DNA of 64,000 bases from Trichosphaerium sp. ATCC 40318 (lineage: Eukaryota; Discosea; Flabellinia; Trichosidae), in assembly GCA_038496445.1 (NCBI GenBank), contig JALMLS010000242.1:1-64000 (forward strand), in the 5' to 3' direction. Of this stretch, positions 34,585-46,333 are shown piece by piece. The position numbers and the translations under genes are program-made. The notes beneath the pieces are model-generated. The model worked only from the letters and a program-made list of their open reading frames with translations. It was not told where the DNA came from and did not search any database. The number at the start of each line of letters is the position of its first letter. Position 1 is the first letter of the stretch.

Positions 34585-35708
34585 CAAATGACAACTGCTC
34601 AATCAATAAATTATCAAAATCCTTCTGACTGGAGTAGTATGGTAAAATTTGTTACTAGAATCTATCTCAGAAAGCCTATGCAAGCATACTCTTGAGATTC
34701 ATCAGAAAACATACCTGTTCACGTGTCTTTTTAAAACATATTAGGTAGGTCACAATGATGTTGAACACTTGCCACTTTTTTAACTGTAACTTAACAACAT
34801 TGTTTTGTTCGTCTAGATTCTTGCGGATAGGCAAATTCTTTTGCAATATCCACCCAAAGTCCAATAGCTCGTACACGCAATGCTCCTTGTTTTGTGAATC
34901 CTGCGTACACTACATATGTTTTACATCCCAAGTTACGTTGTCACTGTACGTTTTCCGCCCAGCACACAGCGATAAACAAAGATCAGTTCAACGATAAAAG
35001 AAACACTATTTGAGCATCCCTACTGCCCTAAACACATCTAAAAATGCGTAATACATGTCCTTTTGTTTCTAGTTTGGGTTTTTAATTGTACATGGCACAA
35101 AGAATTGTTATTAGTATTATTTATAACGTGTACCTTGTGGTGGTAAAATTTTGGGGAGTAAAAGTGACTTGTGCCTGATTTAGGTTTTTGTTACAAAGTT
35201 ACGTGAAACCACAAGTCTCATACTAGCGTACAACAACTGACCTGTAACTCCTTAAAACCATTCTATTAGCTAATGTAGATGTAATTGGAGTGTGTCAGTA
35301 CAAAAGGTAGAGTTTACACTATAAAACAAGCAAAGTTCCTCCCAACCACATTACTTACGCATAAGAAACGTCACCAAATAGTTTTGATTTCCAGAGATAG
35401 TTTTTTTGGATGTTTACAGCGTACTGGCAATGGTTTGGAGCCAGTACGACCATACATATGCACTTTTTTCCCAGTGGGGCCAATAAGACGCACGTACAGA
35501 GATAATTTTACCCTCAGGAGCTACAAAACTTCTGCACATAGCGATATAGGCACTTAGAGAGCAGTGGAGTACAAGGAAACTTTGTGTTTGGAAAATACCA
35601 TGAACGATTTTGACTATCTGCGCATATCTCGAAGTTTGACAATTGCTTGACTTGACTTGCTTAAACACGTGGCAACTTTTTTAATACATACACACAACGT
35701 AATAAATC
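34585..35708. other. 1.1-kb intergenic stretch
   Basis: No convincing exon. CACGTG hexamers lie at ~34722 and ~35665, the latter about 40 bp before the next ATG. Confidence 0.4.
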
Positions 35709-37194
35709 ATGAGCTTCACAGGTATTTCAATTGATGAAGCATTCGACTACTATCATACAAACCATTCAGAAGAATTCAACAAGGTTATGTCTGAACAAAG
35801 CCAGACATTCATAAAACGACTTGAAACAACGTTAAATATCGTAAACGATAGCATTGTAAAACAACTCGATAATATCCTGTTGAAACAAACAGATACCTCC
35901 TTGAAACGACCTAATCATGTAACTCTTGTGGAAAATGATGTTTCGTCATCAAAACGAAAACAGCTTCAAGAGTAAGTCGTTCTTTTTTCATTAAATTAAG
36001 GCTCTCTTCAGAGCTCGTTCAGAAAAATTTTGGCAATTGCTTATTTCTAAGAAATCACGTTATTGTGTTTCGAGATGCCGTTTTTTTTTTGTTTCTTGTA
36101 TCTTTGTGCTAATGACCATAGTATACAACCTACATTGGCGCTCAAAGAACCAAGTATTGTTGATTTTCCACCAGAGGTTATTTCAAATATCTTACGTCAA
36201 ACAGAAGCAAAATCAAGATTCAGTGTTGCTCAATCATGTCACTTGATGGCTGACATCATCCATGACATTGTTGGATATGACATAGTTTATCTTAAAAGTG
36301 TTTCTGATGTTTTACGGATAAGAGAGTACAAGGGTATCATGAGAAACACTACAATTGCATTCAACACCTTACTTAACTCAAAAACTTTATATTCACTATT
36401 ATCTGGTTGTAAATACCTTAATATATGGAGTAAATATCACAAATGTCATATAACTGATGAAAATCTTGTAGAGCTTGCAGGTGTACATACAATCACCCTT
36501 AATGGTAGTGCTATAACAGACTATGGTATTGAACAACTCAAAGGAGTCCATACAATTAATCTTGAGAATTGTTATGGTCTGAAAGGTGAAGGTATCAAAG
36601 CACTTGAAGGTGTTCACTCAATTATCCTTAAAAGTACATTGATTACAGATGAAGGGATAAAGGAGTTACACAATGTGCATACAATCAATATCAGTAATAC
36701 TTCAGTTACTGATGAAGGTATCAAAGCTTTAAAAGGTGTACATACCCTCGAGCTTCAAAGCACTCATGTTACAGATGACGGCATTAAAGCACTTCAAGGT
36801 GTTCATACAATTGATCTTCGTGGGTGAATCTTTTACGGATGAAGGAATCAAAGCGTTAAATGGTGTGCATATAATCAACCTCAGTAAAAGTTCAGTTACA
36901 GATGAAGGTGTCAAAGCACTCAAAAATGTTCATTCAATCAACCTCAGCTGTACTTCAGTTACAGATGAAGGTGTCAAAGCACTCAAAAATGTTCATTCAA
37001 TCAACCTCAGCTATACTTCAGTTACTGATGAAGGTGTCAAAGCACTCAAAAATGTTCATTCAATCAACCTCAGCTATACTTCAGTTACTGATGAAGGTGT
37101 CAAAGCACTCAAAAATGTTCGTGCTATCTCTCTTTTTCGTTGTAAGAATGTGACATTTGAATATGTTCAATCACTAAAGATACCTAAATTTTAG
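35709..37194 (+). CDS. F-box / leucine-rich repeat protein with a frameshift
   Basis: Exon 1 (MSFTGISIDEAFDYYHTN..., to ~35970) is helical. Exon 2 begins at ~36120 with an F-box (IVDFPPEVISNILRQTEAKS) and continues into 21-residue LRRs of the form GVHTINLSxTxVTDEGIKAL. Such proteins are substrate receptors of SCF ubiquitin ligases. At ~36824 an extra G (CGTGGGTGAATC) ends the frame with TGA; the next frame continues at once with SFTDEGIKALNGVH and more repeats to KIPKF at 37194. Without the extra base the protein would run unbroken. It is either a recent pseudogene, a sequencing error or a recoded site. The last repeats are near-identical copies. Confidence 0.8.
36892..37122 (+). repeat. Tandem 63-bp LRR units
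   Basis: Four consecutive 63-nt units, each encoding one 21-residue LRR (VTDEGVKALKNVHSINLSYT), differ by only a few bases, while repeats upstream in the same gene are well diverged. This indicates recent amplification by unequal exchange or slippage. Confidence 0.85.
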
Positions 37195-37890
37195 TTTACT
37201 AGCAAAAGAAATCTAGAGCAATGATGACAAGAACTTGTTAACCAAATTGATGAATTGTAACTTGAGAGAGAGAACACATTGCTAATTCATCACCAACTCA
37301 ATAAATAAGCTTTTATTTGTCCAAGCGTTACGGTTCTGGTTTTGTGTGTACTGACTAATTAAATAAAATTGGTTGTGCCTTGTCAATCGATAAATATTTC
37401 GTAGCTTGGACAATTGCGTGGATGACCGCACTTCACGTGTACTACTAAGAAATACATCTGTGGTGTTATTAACTAAAGAGCAGAGGAGCAATACTTAGAC
37501 GACTGAAGCGAATCTTGCTCACTTGGGATTTGAATCAGTGCCAAGTGATTGTCAGTTTTGTGGAAATGCATGTTGTAATGCGACAAAAAGACATAGTGAA
37601 AAAATGGTTCTTAGTTTTTTCGTAGTTTTTGCCTTTCAACATCGTGATTTATTCATATTTACCTGTTACATTACCTGTATTATGAGGGATACACAGTCTG
37701 AATATACAGTGGAGTCTAGAAAGGAGGAACAAAGGCTATAAAAAAAGTACAAAGTACACAATGCCTTGTTTTACTTCAGTAAACGTCAAAAATCAGCTAA
37801 AGTTCCCTTTTTCATTGGGAACCCGTAACTCTTTGCAAATTTCTCATCACATTGACTACGCCAAGAACGAGATCTGGATGACCTTAAGCA
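37195..37890. promoter_or_regulatory. Intergenic region with TATA-like element
   Basis: No exon seen. A TATAAAAAAAG at ~37738 lies ~150 bp before the next ATG, and a CACGTG is at ~37434. Confidence 0.35.
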
Positions 37891-38782
37891 ATGGCAGCCG
37901 CCATTCACGCAATCAATTGGGAAAAGTGGTTGAAAATTTCTTTTGTTGACTTAATTCAAAGTTTAAGTCTGGTAGTCGACAGGAAGCTTTACAATCGACA
38001 CATTATGACTTTCTTAGGCTTCACCAATACCGAAATGTTCAATATAACTCATTTGGCACTAATTCCATGGCTTACAATGGTTTTTTTGCCTAGATGGCGT
38101 TATACACGTCGTATTGTGTTTAGCTTTGCTCTTTTCTTCTCTGTGTGCTATTTAGTGCTTATTGGAAACGTTTTCATGCAAGGAGGCATTGAGAAGTTTA
38201 CAAGCATGATGCAGGACTTCACATCGCTCAAAGTACGACAAAAACAAGGTAAAACGATAAAACCCACAAGCATTTTAGGGAATCTCAGCTCTATTCAAAA
38301 ATGAGGACGTCGTATTCATTGGTACGTATAATAGACACTAAAACTAGTAGTTTTAAACCAAAAAGAATCAAAAAGGTTGACGTTTAGACTAAATATGCTT
38401 ATTTACAAAAAGGTTGGCTTCATTACCTCGCCTTTGATCTTTGGACAGGTGTTTGGATTTTATTCGATTCTCAAGCAAACCAGATCCCTCATCTACTCAC
38501 TGTCGTGTGTTTGTTCTTTACTCTCATGTTTGGACCTGTTGGATTCGTACTTTACGTAGTACTAAGGTAACAAAGGAGTAAACTTTTTGATTTTTTTTTC
38601 TTCGAGAAAAAAACGAGAAAAATTGATGATCGTAAAACGTTTTTTTTTTTTTGGACTTTTTTTGCGCCTTAGGTTTAGTGTGTTTCTCTGCTTTATGTTT
38701 TTGATGAAGCTGTTTATGTTATCTTACTAACTTATATAGATTCTTATTTGGCAGTCAACCTATGAGAACTAAACTTGAATAA
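37891..38782 (+). CDS. ABA4-like (DUF4281) multi-pass membrane protein
   Basis: Starts MAAAIHAINWEKWLKISFVD; the family core follows with LALIPWLTMVFLPRWRYTRR, a second helix (SFALFFSVCYLVLIGNVFMQ) and FTSMMQDFTSL. Introns 38249-38287 and ~38321-38408 join ALFKNEDVVFIG to GWLHYLAFDLWTGVWILFDS, then PHLLTVVCLFFTLMFGPVGF and a last exon ending MRTKLE at 38782. This is the ABA4-like family, named after a plant protein of neoxanthin synthesis. Members also occur outside plants, so no carotenoid role is implied here. Confidence 0.82.
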
Positions 38783-39503
38783 CTCCTAAAAAAAAACTTG
38801 TAAGTTTTTGAGTTAATTAATAAACACGTGATCGAAATGAGTCTTTTTTTTGAATTTCGTTTATTATTCGCTAGATATTGATAACAACTTAGTACATGTA
38901 CAAGTTAACACTATATTTTTGTAAGTCCATCAAACCAAAAAACAAATTTTATTTATGTTCCGTACAACAACCATTGAAAAGAGGTTTTCAGACTCCTTTG
39001 GGAATTACAAAGAAAGTGTCAACTTCTTATTGACAACCAGTTGACTTGAATTGTAACTTATTCAACTCCAACGACCGTCAAAGAAGAATGAAAGAAGGAT
39101 TTTTTTCTGAAATTAGTACTTACACATTTTAAGTTCTCCTATCAATGTCAGGACTGTTTTAAAGAAAATGCTTTATTGTTTATCTCGATTACATTGATAA
39201 ATGTGGTGTTGTGTCTTGTATTGTCTCGTTTATGCCCATACCAATATGAAAAGTAGGTCGGTTGACGATATCTAGCAAATTGTTTGCCTTTTGTAGCTTT
39301 GGAAATTTCGGTAGTTTTGCACTCCGCACCTCACGATAGAGCCTTGATGCCAGCAAAACTAGTGTGTAAAATTGAATTTACCATGTAGCACTAGTTGCAA
39401 CAGCCTACTCTTTGAAAAAACCTTTGACTCATAATGGAAAAGCGACGTCGCTTTTTCAGTTAATGGAAAAACGTAAAAATAAACTCAACACAAACTGTGT
39501 ACA
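38783..39503. other. Intergenic stretch, no gene seen
   Basis: AT-rich, with one CACGTG at ~38824. No exon or RNA-like structure recognised. Confidence 0.4.
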
Positions 39504-40829
39504 ATGGGAAGCTCTATTGCCAAGCTTTTTGAGCCTGAACCATCTAGAATATACATGACAGGCTTAGATGCTGCTGGAAAGGTAATAATAACTAATTCTG
39601 CTGCAAATAACTCATTATACGTAGACTACTATCCTATACGCGATGAAAGTATGTTTAGGGAGTATAAAGACAAAAATAACAATTTTATAGCTTGGTGAGA
39701 TAGAAACGACAATACCTACTATTGGTTGGAATGTAGAGAGCGTAAAGTACAGGAATACACAGTTTATGGTTTGGGATTGTACGTTAACGAAATGTTTTGG
39801 TTGAAATTGATTTAAAACACCTTTATACGCTTGATATATGTTTATTTATTCTGTTTTAGGCGGAAGAACACCTGTACGTGTATTATTAACAGAGTTTGCT
39901 TGAAAAATCCAAAAAAAGAACCCCGCTTGGTTTTGTTGATTCGTATTTTTTAGATGCGGTACTTATGGAGAACCGAGTATAGAAAAGGTACTTTTGTGGA
40001 TTTTTGTGGATTATAAGTAGTTTTTGTGTGGATTTTCGTTTTCGTTTTTTTCTTTGTTCAGCACGTGCTGTATACACTCTTTATCAAATTGAATTGTGAA
40101 AATAGATTTATTACTTGCACCTTGAGTGTTATTTGTGAAACTGAATCCCATGAGTTGCGGGGAGTGAAGAAAACAAACACTTCCATTTTTTTTTTCGCAT
40201 TTTTTTTGTTGGTTTGTACATTTAGTAGCTGCAAGTGCGTTTAATCTAAAACAATTGTAGGTGTTTCTGCAGTAATTTACGTCATTGATTCAAATGATAG
40301 ACACCGTATTGATGAAGTCAAGTCGATGATACAACAAGATGCAGAGTATTTTAAAGAAGAATTTAAAGATGCTCCGATGCTCTTTTTCATGAATAAGCAA
40401 GGTATATACCAACGTCTTATACACCTTAAAAACTCATTAATTCATGTGAATAGATTTACCAAATGCAATGAGTCCAGAAGAGGTAAGGGCGGTGTTGAGA
40501 ATCAGAATTTTCATGGTTTTTTTTTCGTGGCCGTTTGCTAAAAGTCTGTCAAGGTTGCTAAGGCTGTTGGTCTAAATGAGGTAAAAGATAGAGTATACAG
40601 AGTTCAAGGTTGCTGTGCTACAAGCCGTAAAGGCATATACGAGGTACGCTCAGCGATAAAATGATAGGAATTGGCAACCATCAAACATATTGTTATTTTC
40701 AACGAGCTGTATGACGCTGTTGTGATTATATTATTATATTACTCTGTTTTTTGCGATTTTCTCATGTTATTATAGGGCTTAGAATGGCTTAGCGATGTAC
40801 TAAATAAGAAAGAAAATGTTCATAGTTAA
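39504..40829 (+). CDS. Arf-family small GTPase with altered switch II
   Basis: Starts MGSSIAKLF, with Gly2 available for myristoylation. P-loop GLDAAGKTT is intact across the first intron, switch I is [24 protein letters not shown] gives guanine specificity, and the C-terminus is [21 protein letters not shown]. The switch II motif WDVGGQDKIRPLW reads WDCGRTPMRYLW: the catalytic Gln is lost, so GTP hydrolysis should be slow. Exons include two micro-exons, 39625-39648 (24 nt) and 39860-39873 (14 nt), and the latter encodes exactly the altered motif. Nine exons join in frame. A missed alternative exon at that position could restore the usual motif, but I saw none. Confidence 0.88.
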
Positions 40830-41438
40830 TAGTAAGATGTATTGTTACTTTCAATAAAAAGTATATTAGTTAGTATTTGTTACAACTGGCTGCTTCTCAC
40901 ATGCCTGCTTCACTAAAGTAACCGTCATGTGAAGTTACCAGCCTTTCAATTTGTAGGCATTGTGTGGGATACCCTCTCACAATAATACTGAGATAATTCA
41001 CCACACCGACTTTATTTAAAAATGGGCATTTGCTACTTATTTCCACCAATGAAATGTGGGAATAAGTGCTCATTGATGATATATCATCAATGTACTTTGG
41101 TTTTTGTTGTTGTTTTTACTAAACAGAATGTTCGAATATAGATTATTTCGAGCGTACTCTGATCTCAACAAATTGACTTTAGCAAAACGATTAACTATGG
41201 CAAGCAACAAAACAACCAAAACTACACGAGTATTATAGTACAAGGGTGCGTTAGAGCCACTAGATGTTGATTTCTTCCTCCTAATCGCGTATTTTGAGAT
41301 GAGGTGTTAGGGAACGAATGATCTTATGTGAGGGATCTACGTACAAAATCGTAGTACTTCATGACAACAAGCAGTTATTGCTGCCAAAACAAGACACCTG
41401 TAAGTGAAATCACTAAAGAAACTACTACAAAATCAAGT
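40830..41438. other. Intergenic region between convergent genes
   Basis: 3' flanks of the Arf-like gene and of the minus-strand secreted protein. No exon seen. Confidence 0.4.
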
Positions 41439-43352
41439 TTATTGTGATAATCTTCTTACACAACGTTCTCTATCAACAAACGCTGGTGCTGGAGGATTGA
41501 AATTAAAAGCAGATAAACCAAAGCTTACTGGAGCATCAATAGCCATCACAGTTACAGCATCCGTACTGATATCAACAGAGATATAACGTCCATCTAGGCA
41601 TGATCCGATTAAAGTACTTGTTGATACTGATGTTAAACCTAGACAAGAAGCAACCCATGAGTTACAGGCAGATCAAGCTTTTATGACTTACCTACGATAG
41701 CACAACCCTGTGTATCAATTGTGCGTTGTGATGCACATGATCCAGAAAGAAAATCAGGCAATACTTCCAAAAAAGGAGAAGGAAGGTATAGAACACCATC
41801 AACAATTTCTCCTGTTGATAAAAAAACAAAGTTAGAAAAAACAAAAACTAAAACAAACAATAGAAAAACACGTGCCACTTATCCCAACAGATGGTTCATC
41901 ATTGCAAACAAAACTAAATTTACATGTTTCTAAATCAAATTCGTAAGCAAATGGTCCTGGAACCTCTGCGAATATTCGACCACTCTCTTTATCTATCATC
42001 AGCGCATCAATTCGAAGACTGCTCGTACATCTTTTGTCCTAAGAATGGAAAAAACTAAGAAATCTATGTGGCTTTTAAAAGTATGCTATCGTACAATTTC
42101 ACAAGTGTAAGGATTGATTGAAAATAGCTCTTGGTTCATATTAACATACAATACTCTATCGAATACAGTACTGTACTCCATTGCTGATGGCTGTGTCATC
42201 AATTCTGGGATATCACATGCTAATACTATGTTTTAGTGGATGTTTCATTTCAAATCAAAGAAATTCGTGCTTTGTATAATCTCGTTTGTGTTTGAAAGTA
42301 ATCGATAGTCAAAGCCTGGCAATGGATGTTTTGATGTAATTAGAGTATCAATCACACCTCCTTGAGGAGCTATTGTTGGAGGTGGCGTTGGCATGACTGG
42401 TGCAACAGGTGGTGTTGTTGTTTCATCTGGAGGTGGTGGTGTTGCCTCATAGAATATTGTAGTAATGGCGTTAGTTAGAGGTAATGATGTTGTAAGCACA
42501 GTCATTGTTGAGGTAGCAATGTCTAGACTAAAATAGCTACCAACAGGGGTAGACGAGCCAATAATTTGATTATCTGATACTGCGGTAATATCTAGGTAAC
42601 AGATACTAAGATAAAAACAACTAGTAAATGTTATGTACCAGCAAAAAAAGCTAGTAATGTTAAAGGATATTCCACGAATTGAGTGGCAATGCAAGATGAA
42701 GGGCCTGTCAAAGGTAATAGCCATTCTCACAAATCCTAGAACATATATTGTATCCCCAATGATCTCAACTATGCAACAATTGAATTAGGAAAAAAGAAAA
42801 CGATAATCAACAAAAACTCACTGCCACTAGCAAAACCTCCAAGATTTGTCAAGTCTACCCGACAAAAATGACAAAATGAGCAATCTGTTGGATCTATCTG
42901 TGCAATATCACCGTTCATAGTAATGCCATATAGTACTTGTGTCACCTTATCAAGAGCAATGTGTTGAAAGTCAAAGGGCAAAGCACAAGAACTCTACAAA
43001 AGTAATAAAAAAGACTTCTCTGTTACAATCGGTACCTTTACTCCACACGTGCGTGGATCTACCTCAAGCAAGCTGAGTAGCTCTTTTATAAATATTGTAC
43101 GTGTTGAAGGAGAATAAGACATAGATACTGGCGACTGAGTAAAGGTTGGGATGCCACAGGCTAAACAAAGAGATTAGATTAAGCGAGTTTCGAGAAATCG
43201 TCTGTACTGCGTAGAACATCTGTTGGATCAGCTATTGACCTTATTTCAAACCCCGCAGTCTGACCGTTGATGACATACGCGTTGATCTCTTGGCAGAGTG
43301 TGTATGGCAAAAATAAGGATAGAACGAGGAATAAGAAAGGTGTTGCGTTCAT
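41439..43352 (-). CDS. Secreted protein with two homologous extracellular modules
   Basis: ATG at 43352 gives a signal peptide (MNATPFLFLVLSLFLPYTLC). Module 1 runs from TCGIPTFTQSPVSMSYSPST to ATSTMTVLTTSLPLTN (43165-42450) and ends in a Pro/Thr linker (TPPPPDETTTPP). Module 2 runs from TCDIPELMTQPSAMEYSTVF to STDAVTVMAIDAPVSFG (42219-41500), ending CVRRLSQ at 41439. Both share an opening Cys-x-Ile-Pro, VDPRTC/INPYTC and an IGSxxxxxxYxSxDI motif. The family is unknown to me; alternating short hydrophobic strands suggest a beta-propeller-like fold. The two modules join in frame only through a GC-AG intron (42270-42220); otherwise module 1 would end at TGA 42246. Possibly two tandem genes instead. 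Confidence 0.65.
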
Positions 43353-43624
43353 TGCGTTTGTTTGCGTAAGCCTTCATTTTTGACCATTCTGTTAACAACA
43401 AATCTCTAGATGTCACGTGATTTATTTTAAACCGAGAAACAGCTCGCAAATTAACCAAGATCTCTAGCAATCACGTAAATTGTTTTAACGAAGTGCATCT
43501 AGTGCCTTTACAAATGAGTGTCGCGTACTAACCACTACGCTATACAAAACGTATTAACACACTCACTCTGGAGTATGGTGGAACCTTATACGACATGAGA
43601 AACGTCAAACGAGAATGTCCTGCA

Positions 43625-43800
43625 GGAATCAATCATGTAATATAAACCTTCAGTTACAAATGATTAAGGCTTTTAGCTGGTGTTCACACACTAAATAGTG
43701 GTTGCCTTGTCTCTGATGATGGTGTTAGTGCAATTCTTGGCACTCATACTTAACTATTAATAATACAAGTGCGGATGTAATTATGGGAATACTTCGACGC
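43625..43800 (+). pseudogene. Leucine-rich repeat relic
   Basis: Reads LLAGVHTLNSGCLVSDDGVS AILGTHT, then after a stop and shift INNTSADVIMG, with two further stops upstream. This is the GVHTINLS...TDEGVKAL repeat of the F-box/LRR family at 35.7 and 46.3 kb, so a third, dead family member lies here. Confidence 0.6.
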
Positions 43801-44011
43801 CATAGAATTTGTGACACAATAGCTACGTTTAACTGGAGATTTGAGATGACTCCAGTAGTCTCTAGAAAGACGGACAGGTGAATATAAGAGCCCGTAACCT
43901 GACCTCGAGCTGTATTTAATAACAAGTGTCATTGGCTTAACTTAAGTTGATTTTGATTAAGGTGTTCACGTGATTTACAAAAACTACATAACTTGGTTGG
44001 TACAGAGTAAA

Positions 44012-45754
44012 ATGGAATTATTAGAATCGCAAAACGTTCTTCCACCTATTTATTCTCTTCCGCTTGAAATTCTGGTAGAAATAGCTTGTTTATTAAAACT
44101 AGAAGAGCTCATTACACTACGACTTGTATGTAGGGTTTTACTAAAGTCAGCAGGGTTAACAAGTGTAATGAAGGCACGTGCAGTTCAAAAAAAAATAAAA
44201 CGCGCTTTGATTTTTTTTTAAGAAGGAACTGACGAGGATTTCTTGTTTTTAGGACTATTTGACGACATTCAAGGTTGAATTTCTGCATGAAAACCTACAA
44301 GACTCTGGAGATTCTTTGACAGGTCTTGCAGTGAGGAAAAACGGCGACGTAAGTCATTCTTTTACAAAAAAAGGAAAAAAAACAAACTTGTTTTTTTTGT
44401 AAGATCTATGCTCGTTGTTACGAGTATAATTATCAGTACAAAAGGTCTATATTTTATGCTTTCGTTATTAATAGGTTTTATCATCGTTAGGTCTACTGGG
44501 TAGATGCTACACATCATAGGATTTTTAAATTTTGTATTAAAACGTGGAAAACACTTCTTGTCACTGGTGAGCGCGATTATAAGCATACAGGCACGTGATG
44601 GTGTTTTTTTTTCAAGAATTCGAAACGTTAAAAATTATATAATTTCAACACGTGACATCTCACGTGAAATGTTCGAGCGATAATTGATGTTTTTGTTATT
44701 TTCTTTAAATTGTGTTAAGATAGTTGACAGGTTTGCAAAACGGTCCTCTGGAGCAAGCGACGTTTCGAAATCCTAATGCATTGATATTTGATAAAGATGA
44801 TAACTTACTTGTTGTTGACTACAGACATCATCAAATACGCAAGATAAACTTCAAAACTGGAATGTGCGTTTTGTTTTGATGTTCATTTTTTTTTTTGCTC
44901 TTTATAGACTCGCATGGCATCATGTATTTTACTGAGTGTTATGGTTCCTTAACATATAAATTTATAGGGTCGAATCATTAGTTGGAAGCGACTCAGGTTA
45001 CCTAAACGGTAAAAGAGAAACAGCTTTATTGAATGGTCCAGAAAGTTTTTGTTGGGACAGCAATGGCAACTTAATTATTGCCGATAATGGCAATGGGTGC
45101 ATACGCCAAGTACGTGATTATATAATCCAAACAATCACATACTCATTATTTAAAACTATCACATGCTTAGCACGTGTTATATATAAGTTGTATTCGACAC
45201 TTCTGATATCTGTGTAGCTCTCAAACAATGGAGTTGTTTCAACAATTGCAGGGAATCCAGGGAAGGATAGGACACACCTTGATGGGAAAGGTCAACACGC
45301 TGAGTTCTCATTACCTCACTCTATAACATGCGATTCAAGAAAAGGATCTAATAGACTTTATATACTAGATACAGTCCGTATAGCTAAAAAGAAGAGTCTT
45401 TGTCAAATCAATACTTCAGGAAATGTTAAAACAGTTGTTAACGGAAACTCTCACCCGGACTTTTGTTGGCCTTATGACGTCACTTGTGATGATAAAGGGA
45501 ACTTATATATAGGTGAGAGTACAGGTGTATGGAAGTATTATACAGAAACAGGAGACTTATTCAGACTACGTACAAGTGTGCAGATTTATTCGATTTATTC
45601 GATAGTTTATTTTCCACCTAAAAAAAAGATTTATCTTTCTGGTACAAAGACAAGGGACGGTGGTGCTTACTTTTTAATGACTATTGATGTCAGCCATTAC
45701 AAACGAAATGAAGAACGTCTAGATTTTGGTAAGAAACGTGAAGATGATCGTTGA
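44012..45754 (+). CDS. F-box / NHL-repeat protein
   Basis: Starts MELLESQNVLPPIYSLPLEI with an F-box (SLPLEILVEIACLLKLEELI). Then NHL-type beta-propeller blades: VYWVDATHHRIFKF, TGLQNGPLEQATFRNPNALI, DYRHHQIRKI, LIIADNGNGCIRQ, STIAGNPGKD and following, ending REDDR at 45754. NHL propellers bind protein or RNA, so the protein is probably a substrate receptor of an SCF-type ligase. Introns 44174-44252 and 44591-44730 keep frame only with GC donors (AAG|GCACGTG and CAG|GCACGTG). The second of these introns also contains the paired CACGTG element. Confidence 0.82.
44649..44668. repeat. Third copy of the paired CACGTG element, inside an intron
   Basis: CACGTGACATCTCACGTGAA differs by one base from the lipase upstream element at 9547 (CACGTGACATTTCACGTGAA). 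Here it lies within an NHL-gene intron rather than a promoter. Confidence 0.6.
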
Positions 45755-46333
45755 ATAGAGATCACGTGTTTTTTTAACTGGTTAAAAAAAGCAAGACCAA
45801 AAAAGTTTGATGGACTAAGTGTCGACTTTGTAATTGTAGTGTTGATGTTATACACAAAATAAATCAGCCCACATTGTAGAAGAGATCTAGAATTCATTTT
45901 TTTGCGTTAATTTGGTATCCACTTTTCCTGCGCAACAGCTCAGTCTTTACCAATAAATGTAGTGAAATTAAGGTTCTTATCACAGCGTAGTTACTGGTGT
46001 TAATGAACAATAATGGAATAGTCTGTGTTACATCCATGTTATCAATGGTTATCCTTTGATAAGCAAAGAGCAACCTATTAATGTGTACGATTTTACTATG
46101 CATCTTTTACTTTATTTATTTCAAGCACTTAGTGGTATGAATTGAATGACACTATTAGGAATACTATTGAGGACAAATATCTTGATTATTTATTGAAGTC
46201 ATCTATTTTCGAATCTGAGGTTGAGAAGTCGCTTTTGTACCGGTCAAATAAAGTAAAATCACGTGGACTTACTAATTACGCACTAACATTCCTGTATCCC
46301 ATACAAAACGATTAAAGCCATTATTGTATCAAA
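45755..46333. other. Intergenic region upstream of the F-box/LRR gene
   Basis: CACGTG at ~45764 and ~46260; the latter is ~75 bp before the next ATG. No exon seen. Confidence 0.35.

Noticed and set aside
35285-35557. 90-residue frame upstream of the F-box/LRR gene
   Set aside because: No homology, no splice signals, composition like surrounding intergenic DNA.
43490-43575. Possible tRNA on the minus strand (TAGCGTAGTGGTTAGTACGC, a good A box and D arm)
   Set aside because: No matching acceptor stem, anticodon stem or GTTCGANTC B box follows; at best a tRNA relic.
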